A DNA stretch of 64,000 nucleotides from DATARH01 sp036489765. Lineage in GTDB: Bacteria; Pseudomonadota; Alphaproteobacteria; ATCC43930; CGMCC-115725. The position numbers and the translations under genes were made by a program. The notes below the pieces were generated by a model that was not told the DNA's origin, did not search any database, and worked only from the letters and a program-made list of their open reading frames with translations. Location: positions 1 to 64,000 of the forward strand of contig DASXFE010000087.1 in assembly GCA_036489765.1 (NCBI GenBank), written 5' to 3'. Position 1 is the first letter of the stretch; each line of letters starts with the position of its first letter. Below, in pieces: positions 9,345 through 17,563 of this stretch.

Positions 9345-10049
9345 TCAGCCCTCGATGTCTTCGATCGTCAGTCCGAACGGCCTCAAGATTCCGTGCAGCG
9401 TTTCCGTATTGAAGACGTCCGCAAAGGTCCCGCGCAGCGCGCTATCGACCTCCGCCATCGCCGCGTCCACGCCGAGCGCCCCCATCGATGTCACGCCGTA
9501 TTCCCGAACCCCGCATGGCACGATGCCGGCGTAGTGGGAAAGGTCGGGGGCGATGTTGAGGGCGACGCCGTGGTACGTCACCCAACGGCGGACCCGGACG
9601 CCGATGGCGGCGATCTTGGCCTCGCCCGAGCCGGAGGCGACCCAGACGCCGACGCGCTCGTCGCGGCGCTCGCCGCGGATGCCGAAGCGGGCGAGGGTCT
9701 GGATCATCCATTCCTCAAGGCGGCGCACGTGGCCGCGCACGTCGCGGCCGCGCTTTTCCAGGTCGAGCATCACATAGGCCACCCGCTGGCCGGGGCCGTG
9801 GTACGTGTACTGGCCGCCGCGGCCGGTCTTGAAGACCGGGAGGGCCTCGGGGTCGATCAGATCGGCGGGCTGGGCGCTGGTGCCGGCGGTGTAGAGGGGC
9901 GGGTGCTCGACGAGCCAGACGAGCTCCCGCGCGCCCATGTCGCGGATCGCGGCGACGCGTTCCTCCATCGCCGCGACCGCCTCGTCATAGGCAACGAGCC
10001 CGTCGGCGAGCCGCCATTCGACCAAAGAGGGCGAGAACCCGTCGTTCAT
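9345..10049 (-). CDS. lipB: Octanoyl-[acyl-carrier-protein]:protein N-octanoyltransferase
   Basis: First enzyme of lipoate synthesis: moves octanoate from acyl carrier protein to lipoyl domains in the cytoplasm. The 234 residues show EHPPLYTAGTSAQ, GRGGQYTYHGPGQRVAYVM, the AKIAAIGVRV loop with the catalytic Lys at about 145, and GIVPCGVREYGVTSM with the nucleophile Cys179. It heads the minus-strand run lipB, hicB-like, rarA. LipA is not in the window. Confidence 0.96.
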   Translation of the reverse strand: MNDGFSPSLVEWRLADGLVAYDEAVAAMEERVAAIRDMGARELVWLVEHPPLYTAGTSAQPADLIDPEALPVFKTGRGGQYTYHGPGQRVAYVMLDLEKRGRDVRGHVRRLEEWMIQTLARFGIRGERRDERVGVWVASGSGEAKIAAIGVRVRRWVTYHGVALNIAPDLSHYAGIVPCGVREYGVTSMGALGVDAAMAEVDSALRGTFADVFNTETLHGILRPFGLTIEDIEG

Positions 10050-10097
10050 CTTGCCATGATACCCCGTATTTGCTAGCTACGCTGCCTTCCCCGGCTT

Positions 10098-10184
10098 GCG
10101 GTCGTGGCGGAATTGGTAGACGCGCAGCGTTGAGGTCGCTGTGGGGGAAACCTCGTGGAAGTTCGAGTCTTCTCGACCGCACCA
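10098..10184 (+). tRNA. tRNA-Leu (anticodon GAG)
   Basis: An 87-base cloverleaf with acceptor stem GCGGTCG/CGACCGC and an encoded ACCA end. The D arm is of the TGGCGGAATTGGTAGAC type found in leucine tRNAs. The anticodon stem is CAGCG/CGCTG with loop TTGAGGT, giving anticodon GAG, which reads CUC and CUU. A long variable arm follows, and the T arm contains GTTCGAGT. It stands alone between lipB (divergent) and a small secreted-protein gene. Confidence 0.96.
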
Positions 10185-10213
10185 GCCCTCGGACCCTATC
10201 CCGATAGTTGATC

Positions 10214-10295
10214 CGTCATTCCCGCGCAGGCGGGAACCCAGGGCAGGCGCTCCGTCGCCTGCCTCGGGCCCCCGCGTGCCCCCCGGGGGTGACGC
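10214..10295. repeat. Intergenic repeat, CGTCATTCCCGCGCAAGCGG family, copy 2
   Basis: Starts CGTCATTCCCGCGCAGGCGG and ends CCCCGGGGGTGACG, matching the copy at 5094-5172 at both ends with an expanded middle that holds its own hairpin (GGCAGGCGctccgtCGCCTGCC). It lies directly downstream of the tRNA-Leu gene and may help end its transcription. Confidence 0.8.
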
Positions 10296-10344
10296 GAGAA
10301 GGGGCTGCGACGTAGAATGGCGCAGAACCAGGGGAGTGTAGTAC

Positions 10345-10698
10345 ATGCACAAGATCATTCTCGGCCTCGCCATGGCCGCCGCTGTCGCCACGCCGGCGCT
10401 CGCGCAAAAGGTGGGCGGAGCGTACACGGTCGATGGCACCAATCTCGACGGATCGAAATATACCGGGACCGCCGAGATAACCCCATCGGGCTCGACCTGC
10501 CACATCGTCTGGCACACCGGCAACGACTCGAAGGGTGTCTGCATGCTCGCCAACAAGGCGTTCGCGGCTTATTATCATCTGGGCAAGAGCGATGGTCTCG
10601 TCGTTTATGAGGTGCAGCCCGACGGCGTCCTCAAGGGGTATTGGACGATCACCGACCAGGATGGCGCCGGCACGGAGACGTTGACTCCGGCAAAGTGA
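10345..10698 (+). CDS. Small secreted protein of unknown function
   Basis: A 117-residue protein with a clear Sec signal peptide (MHKIILGLAMAAAVATPALA, cleavage expected after ALA at about residue 20). The mature part is a single compact, probably beta-rich domain with two cysteines (the CHIVWHTG and VCMLAN segments) that could pair. Similar small periplasmic proteins in alphaproteobacteria are sometimes labelled fibronectin-binding, a label I would not rely on. The ribosome site region GGGGAGTG precedes the ATG. No operon partner is obvious, since ivd starts 22 bases later and may be co-transcribed. Confidence 0.75.
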   Translation: MHKIILGLAMAAAVATPALAQKVGGAYTVDGTNLDGSKYTGTAEITPSGSTCHIVWHTGNDSKGVCMLANKAFAAYYHLGKSDGLVVYEVQPDGVLKGYWTITDQDGAGTETLTPAK

Positions 10699-10720
10699 GC
10701 AAGCGGCGCGCGGCGGTCCG

Positions 10721-11893
10721 ATGAAGAACAGCAGCTTTTCGACCCTCGACCACGATCTCGGATCCGAGATCGACCTATTGCGCAACACCGTCCGAGACTT
10801 CGCCGACGACAGGATCGCGCCGATTGCCGCCGAGATCGACCGGGAGGACCGTTTCCCGGTCGAGCTGTGGCCGGAGATGGGCGCGCTCGGCCTCCATGGC
10901 ATCACGGTCGAGGAGGAATACGGCGGCAGCGGCATGGGCTATCTCGCCCATTGCGTCGCGATGGAGGAGGTGAGCCGCGGCTCGGCCTCGGTGGGTTTGA
11001 GCTACGGCGCGCACTCCAACCTCTGCGTCAACCAGATCCGCCGCAACGGGAACGAGGCACAGAAGCGGAAATACCTCCCCGACCTCATTTCCGGAAAGCA
11101 TGTCGGCGCGTTGGCAATGAGCGAGCCGGGCGCCGGGTCGGATGTCGTGTCGATGCGGTTGCGCGCCGACAAAAAGGGCGACCGCTATATCCTCAACGGC
11201 TCGAAGCTGTGGATCACCAACGGTCACTACGCCGACACGCTGGTGGTCTATGCCAAGACGACGCCCGATGCCGGTCCGCGCGGGATCACCGCGTTCCTGA
11301 TCGAGAAGGGAATGCAGGGGTTCCGGCCGGCGCAAAAGCTCGACAAGCTCGGGATGCGCGGCAGCCCGACCTCGGAGCTCGTCTTCGAGGATTGCGAGGT
11401 GCCGGCCGAGAACGTGCTGGGCGAGGTCGATGCCGGCGTACGCGTGTTGATGAGTGGGCTCGATTACGAGCGCGCGGTGCTCGCGGCCGGGCCGCTCGGG
11501 ATCATGCAGGCGGCGCTGGATGTCGTGGTCCCCTACATCCATGACCGAAAGCAGTTCGGCCAGCCCATCGGTGAATTCCAACTGATCCAGGGCAAGGTTG
11601 CCGACATGTACACGGCCGCCAACGCCTGCCGCGCCTATGTCTACGCCGTCGCCCGCGCCTGCGACCGCGGCGAGACGACGCGCAAGGACGCCGCCGGCGC
11701 GATCCTCTACGCCGCCGAAAGCGCCACCAGGATCGCCCTCGACGCGGTGCAGATATTGGGCGGCAACGGCTACATCAACGACTACCCCACGGGCCGCCTG
11801 TTGCGCGACGCCAAGCTCTATGAGATCGGCGCGGGAACGAGCGAAATCAGACGGATGCTGATCGGCCGGGAATTGTTCAACGAAAGCGCGTGA
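10721..11893 (+). CDS. ivd: Isovaleryl-CoA dehydrogenase
   Basis: FAD enzyme oxidising isovaleryl-CoA to 3-methylcrotonyl-CoA in leucine breakdown. The 390 residues carry the acyl-CoA dehydrogenase signatures LAMSEPGAGSDVVSM and YPTGRLLRDAKLYEIGAGTS. The base is at Glu250 in SGLDYERAVLAAGP, the position that marks isovaleryl-CoA dehydrogenases. Straight-chain enzymes have the base near the C-terminus instead, where a Gly (EIGAGTS) stands here. A methylcrotonyl-CoA carboxylase and the rest of the leucine pathway are not adjacent. A second acyl-CoA dehydrogenase follows after a repeat element. Confidence 0.92.
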   Translation: MKNSSFSTLDHDLGSEIDLLRNTVRDFADDRIAPIAAEIDREDRFPVELWPEMGALGLHGITVEEEYGGSGMGYLAHCVAMEEVSRGSASVGLSYGAHSNLCVNQIRRNGNEAQKRKYLPDLISGKHVGALAMSEPGAGSDVVSMRLRADKKGDRYILNGSKLWITNGHYADTLVVYAKTTPDAGPRGITAFLIEKGMQGFRPAQKLDKLGMRGSPTSELVFEDCEVPAENVLGEVDAGVRVLMSGLDYERAVLAAGPLGIMQAALDVVVPYIHDRKQFGQPIGEFQLIQGKVADMYTAANACRAYVYAVARACDRGETTRKDAAGAILYAAESATRIALDAVQILGGNGYINDYPTGRLLRDAKLYEIGAGTSEIRRMLIGRELFNESA

Positions 11894-11913
11894 TGACACG
11901 GCGGCGTGAATTG

Positions 11914-12028
11914 CCCTCTCCGCCCATCGGGGGGAGAGGGAGGGGCCCACGAAGTGGGAGGGTGAGGCGGGTCGCCGCCGAGCCTGCCCACTTCACCCCG
12001 GCCCTCTCCCCCCAATGGGCGGAGAGGG
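11914..12028. repeat. Intergenic inverted repeat, CCCTCTCCGCCCAT family, copy 1
   Basis: Opens CCCTCTCCGCCCATCGGGGG and closes with CCCCCAATGGGCGGAGAGGG, so the ends are inverted copies of about 20 bp with few mismatches. The middle holds CCCACGAAGTGGG and a GCCTGCCCACTTCACCCC stretch. A second copy lies at 22754-22868 in the opposite orientation. Here it separates ivd from the next acyl-CoA dehydrogenase gene and ends about 35 bases before that gene's start. Confidence 0.85.
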
Positions 12029-12062
12029 AGAGAGCCCATGTCCGTGTCGACGAGCTCATCCA

Positions 12063-13199
12063 ATGAGGCTCAGCGAGGAGCAGCGCCTGCTACGCGAGAC
12101 CGCCCGCGACGTGGCGCAGGCGCTGCTCGCCCCCGGTGCGGCGGAGCGGGATCGGGAGGCGCGGTTTCCGGCCGCAGAGCTGGGCGAGCTCGCGAAGCTC
12201 GGGTTTATGGGCATGCTGGTGCCGGAGGAATGGGGCGGCGCCGGGGCCGACCATGTCGGGTATGCGCTCGCGCTCGAAGAGATCGCGGCCGGGGACGGCG
12301 CCGTATCGACCATCCTGTCGGTGCACAACTCGGTCGGTTGCGTGCCGGTGCTGCGTTACGGCTCGGAGGAGCAGAAGCAGCGGTTTTTGAAGCCGATGGC
12401 GGCGGGGGAAATGCTTGCCGCGTTCTGCCTGACCGAACCCGGCGCCGGGTCCGATGCGGCGGCGATCAAGACACGGGCGGTGCGGCACGGCAACCGCTGG
12501 GTTTTGAACGGGACAAAGCAGTTCATCACCTCGGGTTCGACGGCGCAGGTCGCGATCGTGTTTGCCGTGACCGACCCCAAGGCCGGGCGCAGGGGGATCA
12601 GCGCCTTTATCGTGCCGACCGCGACCGTCGGGTATCGCGTCGCGCGGCTGGAGCACAAGCTCGGCCAGCGCGCGTCGGACACCGCGCAGATCGTGTTCGA
12701 AGACATGGAACTGACCCCTGATCTGATGCTGGGGCAGGAAGGCGAGGGGTACCGGATCGCGCTCTCCAACCTCGAAGGCGGCCGCATCGGCATCGCCTCG
12801 CAGGCGCTCGGCATGGCGCGGGCGGCTTATGACGCGGCGCTCGCCTATGCGCAGGAGCGCGAGGCGTTCGGGGAGAAGATCATCGGGCACCAGGCCGTCG
12901 CGTTCCGTCTCGCCGACATGGCGACCGGGGTCAACGCCGCGCGCGGCCTGATCCTCGACGCCGCTCAGCGCCGCGACGACGGTGCGCCATGCCTCAAGGA
13001 GGCGGCGATGGCCAAGCTCTTCGCCTCCGAGATGGCCGAGCGCGTGTGCTCCGCCGCGATCCAGATCCACGGCGGCTACGGTTACCTCTCGGACTTCCCG
13101 GTCGAACGTATCTACCGCGACGTTCGCGTCTGCCAGATCTATGAGGGCACCAGCGACATCCAACGCCTGGTGATCTCGCGGGAATTGGCGAAGGGGTAG
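12063..13199 (+). CDS. Acyl-CoA dehydrogenase (short/branched-chain type)
   Basis: A 378-residue FAD-dependent acyl-CoA dehydrogenase. Signatures are FCLTEPGAGSDAAAI, the LKEAAMAKLFASEMAERV helix and the C-terminal QIYEGTSDIQRLVISREL, where the Glu of YEGTS is the expected catalytic base. This places the enzyme with butyryl-CoA or short/branched-chain dehydrogenases rather than with the upstream isovaleryl enzyme. The ATG at 12063 gives the normal family start (MRLSEEQRLLRETARDV). An open frame from 12015 runs into repeat sequence and is not family-like. It may handle isobutyryl- or 2-methylbutyryl-CoA, but the substrate is inferred only. Confidence 0.92.
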   Translation: MRLSEEQRLLRETARDVAQALLAPGAAERDREARFPAAELGELAKLGFMGMLVPEEWGGAGADHVGYALALEEIAAGDGAVSTILSVHNSVGCVPVLRYGSEEQKQRFLKPMAAGEMLAAFCLTEPGAGSDAAAIKTRAVRHGNRWVLNGTKQFITSGSTAQVAIVFAVTDPKAGRRGISAFIVPTATVGYRVARLEHKLGQRASDTAQIVFEDMELTPDLMLGQEGEGYRIALSNLEGGRIGIASQALGMARAAYDAALAYAQEREAFGEKIIGHQAVAFRLADMATGVNAARGLILDAAQRRDDGAPCLKEAAMAKLFASEMAERVCSAAIQIHGGYGYLSDFPVERIYRDVRVCQIYEGTSDIQRLVISRELAKG

Positions 13200-13211
13200 A
13201 CGCCCGCGGTC

Positions 13212-13676
13212 CTAATTCCGCCCCATCGCGTCGAGAAATCCCTGGAGGATGTAGGCTGCGGCGACTTTGTCGACGATTTCGGCGCGTCGCTTCCTTGTCA
13301 TGTCGTGGGCGATCATTTCGCGGGTGACGGCGGCGGTCGAGAGGCGCTCGTCCCAGAAGGCGATCGGAAAGTCGCGGAGGGCGAGGACGTTGCGGGCGAA
13401 TTGACGGGTGGATTGGGTGCGTGGGCCGTCGCCGCCCTCCATCCGCAACGGCAGGCCGATGACGAGGCCCTTCACATCGTGGCGGTCGCACTCGGCGAAA
13501 AGCTGGTCCATGTCGTCGCGGAACTTGCGGCGGCGGATCGTATCGAGCGGGGTGGCGATGATCAGTCGCGTGTCACTGAGCGCGAGGCCGATCGTCTTGG
13601 TGCCGACGTCGAGCCCCATCACGCGGGTGCCCGCGGGCACCGCCTCGCGCAAGGCGGCGGGGTTGCCGAGAATCAT
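13212..13676 (-). CDS. ruvX: Putative pre-16S rRNA nuclease / Holliday junction resolvase-like YqgF
   Basis: RNase H-fold nuclease of the YqgF/RuvX family, implicated in 16S rRNA 5' end maturation. Family marks are VMGLDVGTKTIGLALSD with the first catalytic Asp, GLPLRMEGGDGPRTQSTRQF, WDERLSTAAVT with the central Glu, and VDKVAAAYILQGFLD with the last Asp. An ATG at 13676 (154 residues) is chosen, and a GTG at 13700 would add eight residues. It is divergent from gatC, an arrangement common in alphaproteobacteria. Confidence 0.93.
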   Translation of the reverse strand: MILGNPAALREAVPAGTRVMGLDVGTKTIGLALSDTRLIIATPLDTIRRRKFRDDMDQLFAECDRHDVKGLVIGLPLRMEGGDGPRTQSTRQFARNVLALRDFPIAFWDERLSTAAVTREMIAHDMTRKRRAEIVDKVAAAYILQGFLDAMGRN

Positions 13677-13727
13677 GCCCGATGATAGCGTGGTTTCCAC
13701 GCTTTTGCCGCGAAAGACAGCAACATC

Positions 13728-14015
13728 ATGGCGTTGGACAAGGCCACCGTGGCACGGATCGCCACCCTGGCACGCATTCGGCTATCCGACGACGAGCTCG
13801 AGCCGCTCGCCGGTGAGCTGTCGAGCATCCTCGGCTTTGTCGAGCAACTCGACGAGGTGAACACCGACGGCGTCGCGCCGATGTCGAGCGTCGCCCAGAT
13901 GACGTTGCGGATGCGGGACGACGCGATCACCGACGGTGGCGACCGCGACGCGATCCTCGGCAACGCGCCCGCCTCGGCGCGCGGCTTTTTCGCGGTGCCC
14001 AAGGTCGTCGAATGA
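13728..14015 (+). CDS. gatC: Aspartyl/glutamyl-tRNA amidotransferase subunit C
   Basis: The 95-residue small subunit wraps around and stabilises GatA in the tRNA-dependent amidotransferase that makes Asn-tRNA and Gln-tRNA from mischarged Asp-tRNA and Glu-tRNA. It has the family opening MALDKATVARIATLARIRLS and the C-terminal ILGNAPASARGFFAVPKVVE. It overlaps the start of gatA by four bases (ATGA) and begins the gatCAB operon. Confidence 0.97.
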   Translation: MALDKATVARIATLARIRLSDDELEPLAGELSSILGFVEQLDEVNTDGVAPMSSVAQMTLRMRDDAITDGGDRDAILGNAPASARGFFAVPKVVE

Positions 14016-15490
14016 GCCTCGTGGCACTCACCCTGGCCGAAGCGCGGGATCAGCTTGCGGCGAAGAAGATCTCCGCCCAGGAGCTGACGGCGGCACACGT
14101 CGCCGCGGTCGAGGCCGTGCGCCCGCTCAACGCCTTTATCACCGAGACGCCAGAGCAGGCGCTGGCAATGGCCGAGGGCTCCGATGCACGGCGGGCCAAG
14201 GGCGAAGCCGGGGCGATGGAGGGGATTCCCGTTGCGATCAAGGACCTGTTCTGTACCAAGGGGGTGCTGACGACCGCCGCGTCGCACATCCTCGACGGGT
14301 TTGTGCCGCCTTACGAAGCGACCGTGACCGCCAATCTGTGGCGGGCCGGGGCGGTGATGCTCGGCAAGACCAATCTCGACGAGTTCGCGATGGGATCGTC
14401 GACGACGACGAGCTATTACGGCCCGACCGAGAACCCGTGGCGGCGGGCCGGAGACAACCGGCCGCTGGTGCCGGGCGGCTCGTCGGGCGGGTCGGCGGCG
14501 GCGGTCGCGGCGCGGGCGGCGCTCGGCGCGACCGGCACAGATACCGGCGGGTCGATCCGCCAGCCCGCGAGCTTCACCGGCATCGTCGGGCTGAAGCCGA
14601 CCTATGGCCGGTGCTCGCGCTGGGGCGTCGTGGCGTTTGCGTCGTCGCTCGACCATCCGGGACCGATGACCCGCACCGTGCGCGACGCAGCGATCATGCT
14701 CGGCGCGATGGCCGGGCACGACCCGAAGGATTCGACTTCGGCGCGCGTGCCCGTGCCGGATTTCGAGGCGGCGCTCGGCCAGGGCATCAAAGGGCTGCGC
14801 GTCGGCATCCCAAATGAATATCAGCCGGACGGGATCATCAGCGCCGAGATTCGGGCCTTGGTCGAGCGCGGCGCTCAGTGGCTGCGCGACCAGGGGGCCG
14901 AGATCGTCGACGACATCAGCCTGCCGCATACCAAATACGCGCTGCCAGCCTATTACATCATCGCCCCGGCCGAGGCGTCGTCGAATCTTGCGCGTTATGA
15001 CGGGGTCAGGTTCGGGCTGCGGGTGCCGGGCGACAGCCTCGAGGAGCTATACGAAAACACCCGCGCGGCCGGGTTTGGCGCCGAGGTGCGCCGGCGGGTG
15101 CTGATCGGCACTTATGCACTGTCGGCCGGGTATTACGACGCCTATTACCTGAAGGCGCAACGCGTGCGTGCGCTGATCGCCCGCGATTTCGCGCAGGCGT
15201 TCGAGCGGGTGGACTGCCTGTTGACCCCGACTGCGCCGTCGGCCGCGTTTGCGATCGGCGAGAAGGCGGACGACCCGATCGCGATGTACCTGAACGACCT
15301 GTTCACGGTGCCGGCCGACCTTGCCGGCGTGCCGGCGATCTCGGTGCCGGGCGGGCTGTCGGGAGACGGGCTGCCGCTGGGGTTGCAAGTGATCGGCCGC
15401 GCCTTTGACGAAGCGACCGTGCTGCGCGTCGGCGAGGCGCTGGAAATCGCCGCCGGGTTTTCCCATCTGCCTCAGTTCATAGCGGGATGA
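14012..15490 (+). CDS. gatA: Aspartyl/glutamyl-tRNA amidotransferase subunit A
   Basis: Glutaminase subunit that releases ammonia for transamidation. The 492 residues carry the amidase-signature Ser-cisSer-Lys triad: Lys77 in PVAIKDLF, Ser157 in VPGGSSGGSAAAVAA, and Ser181 in DTGGSIRQPAS. The C-terminal ADLAGVPAISVPGGL block is also present. It overlaps both gatC and gatB by ATGA, so translational coupling through the operon is expected. Confidence 0.97.
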   Translation: MSLVALTLAEARDQLAAKKISAQELTAAHVAAVEAVRPLNAFITETPEQALAMAEGSDARRAKGEAGAMEGIPVAIKDLFCTKGVLTTAASHILDGFVPPYEATVTANLWRAGAVMLGKTNLDEFAMGSSTTTSYYGPTENPWRRAGDNRPLVPGGSSGGSAAAVAARAALGATGTDTGGSIRQPASFTGIVGLKPTYGRCSRWGVVAFASSLDHPGPMTRTVRDAAIMLGAMAGHDPKDSTSARVPVPDFEAALGQGIKGLRVGIPNEYQPDGIISAEIRALVERGAQWLRDQGAEIVDDISLPHTKYALPAYYIIAPAEASSNLARYDGVRFGLRVPGDSLEELYENTRAAGFGAEVRRRVLIGTYALSAGYYDAYYLKAQRVRALIARDFAQAFERVDCLLTPTAPSAAFAIGEKADDPIAMYLNDLFTVPADLAGVPAISVPGGLSGDGLPLGLQVIGRAFDEATVLRVGEALEIAAGFSHLPQFIAG

Positions 15491-17016
15491 AGATGAGCGC
15501 GATGATCCAGGGCCGGACCGGCGAGTGGGAGGTGGTGATCGGGCTTGAGGTACACGCTCAGGTCACCGCCGAGGCGAAGCTGTTTTCGGGTGCGGCGACG
15601 GCGTTCGGGGCGGAGCCGAACACCCAGGTCTCCACGATCGACGCGGCATTTCCGGGGATGCTGCCGGTGATCAACCGGCACTGCGTGGAGCAGGCGGTGC
15701 GGACCGGGCTCGGGCTTGATGCCGAGATCAACCTCAGCAGCGTCTTTGCCCGCAAGAACTACTTCTACCCCGACCTGCCGGCCGGGTATCAGATCTCGCA
15801 ATACGAGCAGCCGGTGGTCGGGCGCGGGTGCGTCAGGCTCGACATGCCCGACGGCTCGACGCGCGAGATCGGCATCACCCGGCTGCACCTCGAGCAGGAC
15901 GCCGGCAAGAGCCTCCACGACCAGCACCCGCGTGATACGTATATCGACCTCAACCGTGCCGGCACCGCGCTGATGGAGATCGTCTCGGAGCCGGATCTGC
16001 GCAGCGCCGAGGAGGCCGGGATCTATCTGCGCAAACTGCGCTCGATCCTCCGCTATCTCGGCACCTGCGACGGCAACATGGAGGAGGGGTCGCTGCGCTG
16101 CGACTGCAATGTCTCGGTACGGCGGCCGGGCGACAAGTTCGGCACGCGCTGCGAGATCAAGAACCTGAATTCGGTGCGGTTTGCAGTGCAGGCGATCGAG
16201 GTCGAGGCGCTGCGGCAGATCGAACTGATCGAGGACGGCGGGACGGTGACGCAGGAGACGCGCCTGTTCGATACCGCGCGCAACATCACGCGCAAGATGC
16301 GCTCGAAGGAAAACGACTTCGATTACCGCTATTTTCCCGATCCCGATCTGCTGCCCCTGGTCTTGGACAAGGATTGGGTCGCGCGGCTCAAGGCCGATTT
16401 GCCGGAACCTCAAGATGACAGGCGACGCCGGTATATCGAAGACGACCATATCCGCCCGGAAATTGCCGAGAGGCTTGTCGACGAACGTGCACTAGCCGAC
16501 TTTCTGGATGCCGCGCGGGCGACCCGCCGCGAAATGGCGGCCGTGGCAAATTGGATTGTTACCGAAATGCTAGGACGGCTTGACGTCCACGGCCTGACGA
16601 TCGAACACTGGGCTAAAGCTCCCCCGGTCTCAGCACCGCAAACGGGCGTCCTCATAGACCTTATTGAAAAAGGGACAATCAACCGTTCGCAGGCCAAAAG
16701 CCTCTACGCCGACATGTTCGACTACAATCTTACCGCGGCGCGGATGGCCGGAAGTGGATTGGCCTTTGATCAAAAGCCACCTGAATCGCTCGATTTCCAG
16801 GAGCTGGCTGAAAAAAGAGGCCTGCGACAGGTCACCGACATCGGCGCGATCGAAGCCGCCGTCGACGCCGCCCTCGCCGCCAGCCCCGCCCAGGTCGCCC
16901 AATTCGCCACCAACCCCAAGGTGCTCGGCTTCTTCGTCGGCCAGGTGATGAAGGCGACCCAAGGCAAGGCCAACCCGGCCCTCGTCAACGAATTACTGCG
17001 GAAGAAGCTAGGGTAG
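15487..17016 (+). CDS. gatB: Aspartyl/glutamyl-tRNA amidotransferase subunit B, with atypical central segment
   Basis: Kinase and transamidase subunit that activates the misacylated tRNA. The N-terminal 300 residues are fully typical (VVIGLEVHAQVTAEAKLFSG, FARKNYFYPDLPAGYQISQY, EGSLRCDCNVSVR, NDFDYRYFPDPDLLPLVL), as is the end (LGFFVGQVMKATQGKANPAL). Residues about 306-447, in the helical and YqeY-like tail regions, differ from the usual sequence and use A/T-ending codons (GTT, CTA, CTT, ATA, GAA, AAA) much more than the flanks. The product is 509 residues, somewhat long for GatB. The gene is probably functional but mosaic. Confidence 0.96.
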   Translation: MKMSAMIQGRTGEWEVVIGLEVHAQVTAEAKLFSGAATAFGAEPNTQVSTIDAAFPGMLPVINRHCVEQAVRTGLGLDAEINLSSVFARKNYFYPDLPAGYQISQYEQPVVGRGCVRLDMPDGSTREIGITRLHLEQDAGKSLHDQHPRDTYIDLNRAGTALMEIVSEPDLRSAEEAGIYLRKLRSILRYLGTCDGNMEEGSLRCDCNVSVRRPGDKFGTRCEIKNLNSVRFAVQAIEVEALRQIELIEDGGTVTQETRLFDTARNITRKMRSKENDFDYRYFPDPDLLPLVLDKDWVARLKADLPEPQDDRRRRYIEDDHIRPEIAERLVDERALADFLDAARATRREMAAVANWIVTEMLGRLDVHGLTIEHWAKAPPVSAPQTGVLIDLIEKGTINRSQAKSLYADMFDYNLTAARMAGSGLAFDQKPPESLDFQELAEKRGLRQVTDIGAIEAAVDAALAASPAQVAQFATNPKVLGFFVGQVMKATQGKANPALVNELLRKKLG

Positions 17017-17036
17017 GCGGCGCGCAGATCGGGTTC

Positions 17037-17561
17037 CTATTCCGGCATCAGGGCGCAGATGTCGGGCAGGTTACGGTAGCGCTCAGCGTAATCCATGCCG
17101 TAGCCGACGACGAACAGGTTGGGGATCTCGAACCCGGTGTAGCGGATGTCGACGGCAGCGGGGGCGACCTGCTGTTTGTGCAGCAGGGTGCAGAGGGCGA
17201 GGCTTCCGGGGTGGAACCGGCTCAGCGCTTCCATCAGCCGGCGATAGGTAAGGCCGCTATCGACGATGTCCTCGACCACAAGCACGTCGCGGCCGGCGAG
17301 ATCGAGCGTGTCGGGCGTCGCGAGCCTCACCGAGCCCGACGAGCGCACCTCCTGGCCGTAGGATGACGCGGTGACGAACTCCATCGCGATCGGGGTCGTC
17401 AATTGGCGTACCAAGTCGGCGGCGAAGATCGCCGCGCCCTTGAGCACGACGACGAGGGTGAGCGCCCGGCCGCGGTAATCGCTGTCGATCTCGCGCGCGA
17501 GCCCGGCGACCCGGCGGCGGATGCGGGCCGCCGAGATCAGCCGGGTCGATCCGCCGGGCAG
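17037..17561 (-). CDS. hpt: Hypoxanthine phosphoribosyltransferase, apparent CTG start
   Basis: Purine salvage enzyme joining hypoxanthine or guanine to PRPP. The PRPP loop VLVVEDIVDSGLTYRRLMEA, the VVVLKGAAIFAADLVRQL segment and the C-terminal FVVGYGMDYAERYRNLPDIC are diagnostic. An ATG/GTG/TTG start would first occur inside LVVVLKG and remove about 40 residues of the fold. Family-like sequence (RLISAARIRRRVAGLAREID) continues upstream to CTG at 17561, giving 174 residues, with no ATG, GTG or TTG further up. The CTG lies just after the stop of the upstream gene (17564-17566). A non-standard start or a sequence error must be invoked. Confidence 0.88.
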   Translation of the reverse strand: MPGGSTRLISAARIRRRVAGLAREIDSDYRGRALTLVVVLKGAAIFAADLVRQLTTPIAMEFVTASSYGQEVRSSGSVRLATPDTLDLAGRDVLVVEDIVDSGLTYRRLMEALSRFHPGSLALCTLLHKQQVAPAAVDIRYTGFEIPNLFVVGYGMDYAERYRNLPDICALMPE

Positions 17562-17563
17562 CG

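Noticed and set aside
12015..12062. N-terminal extension of the second acyl-CoA dehydrogenase
   Set aside because: The extra residues (GGEGESPCPCRRAHP) come from the end of a repeat element, and the family start is the ATG at 12063.
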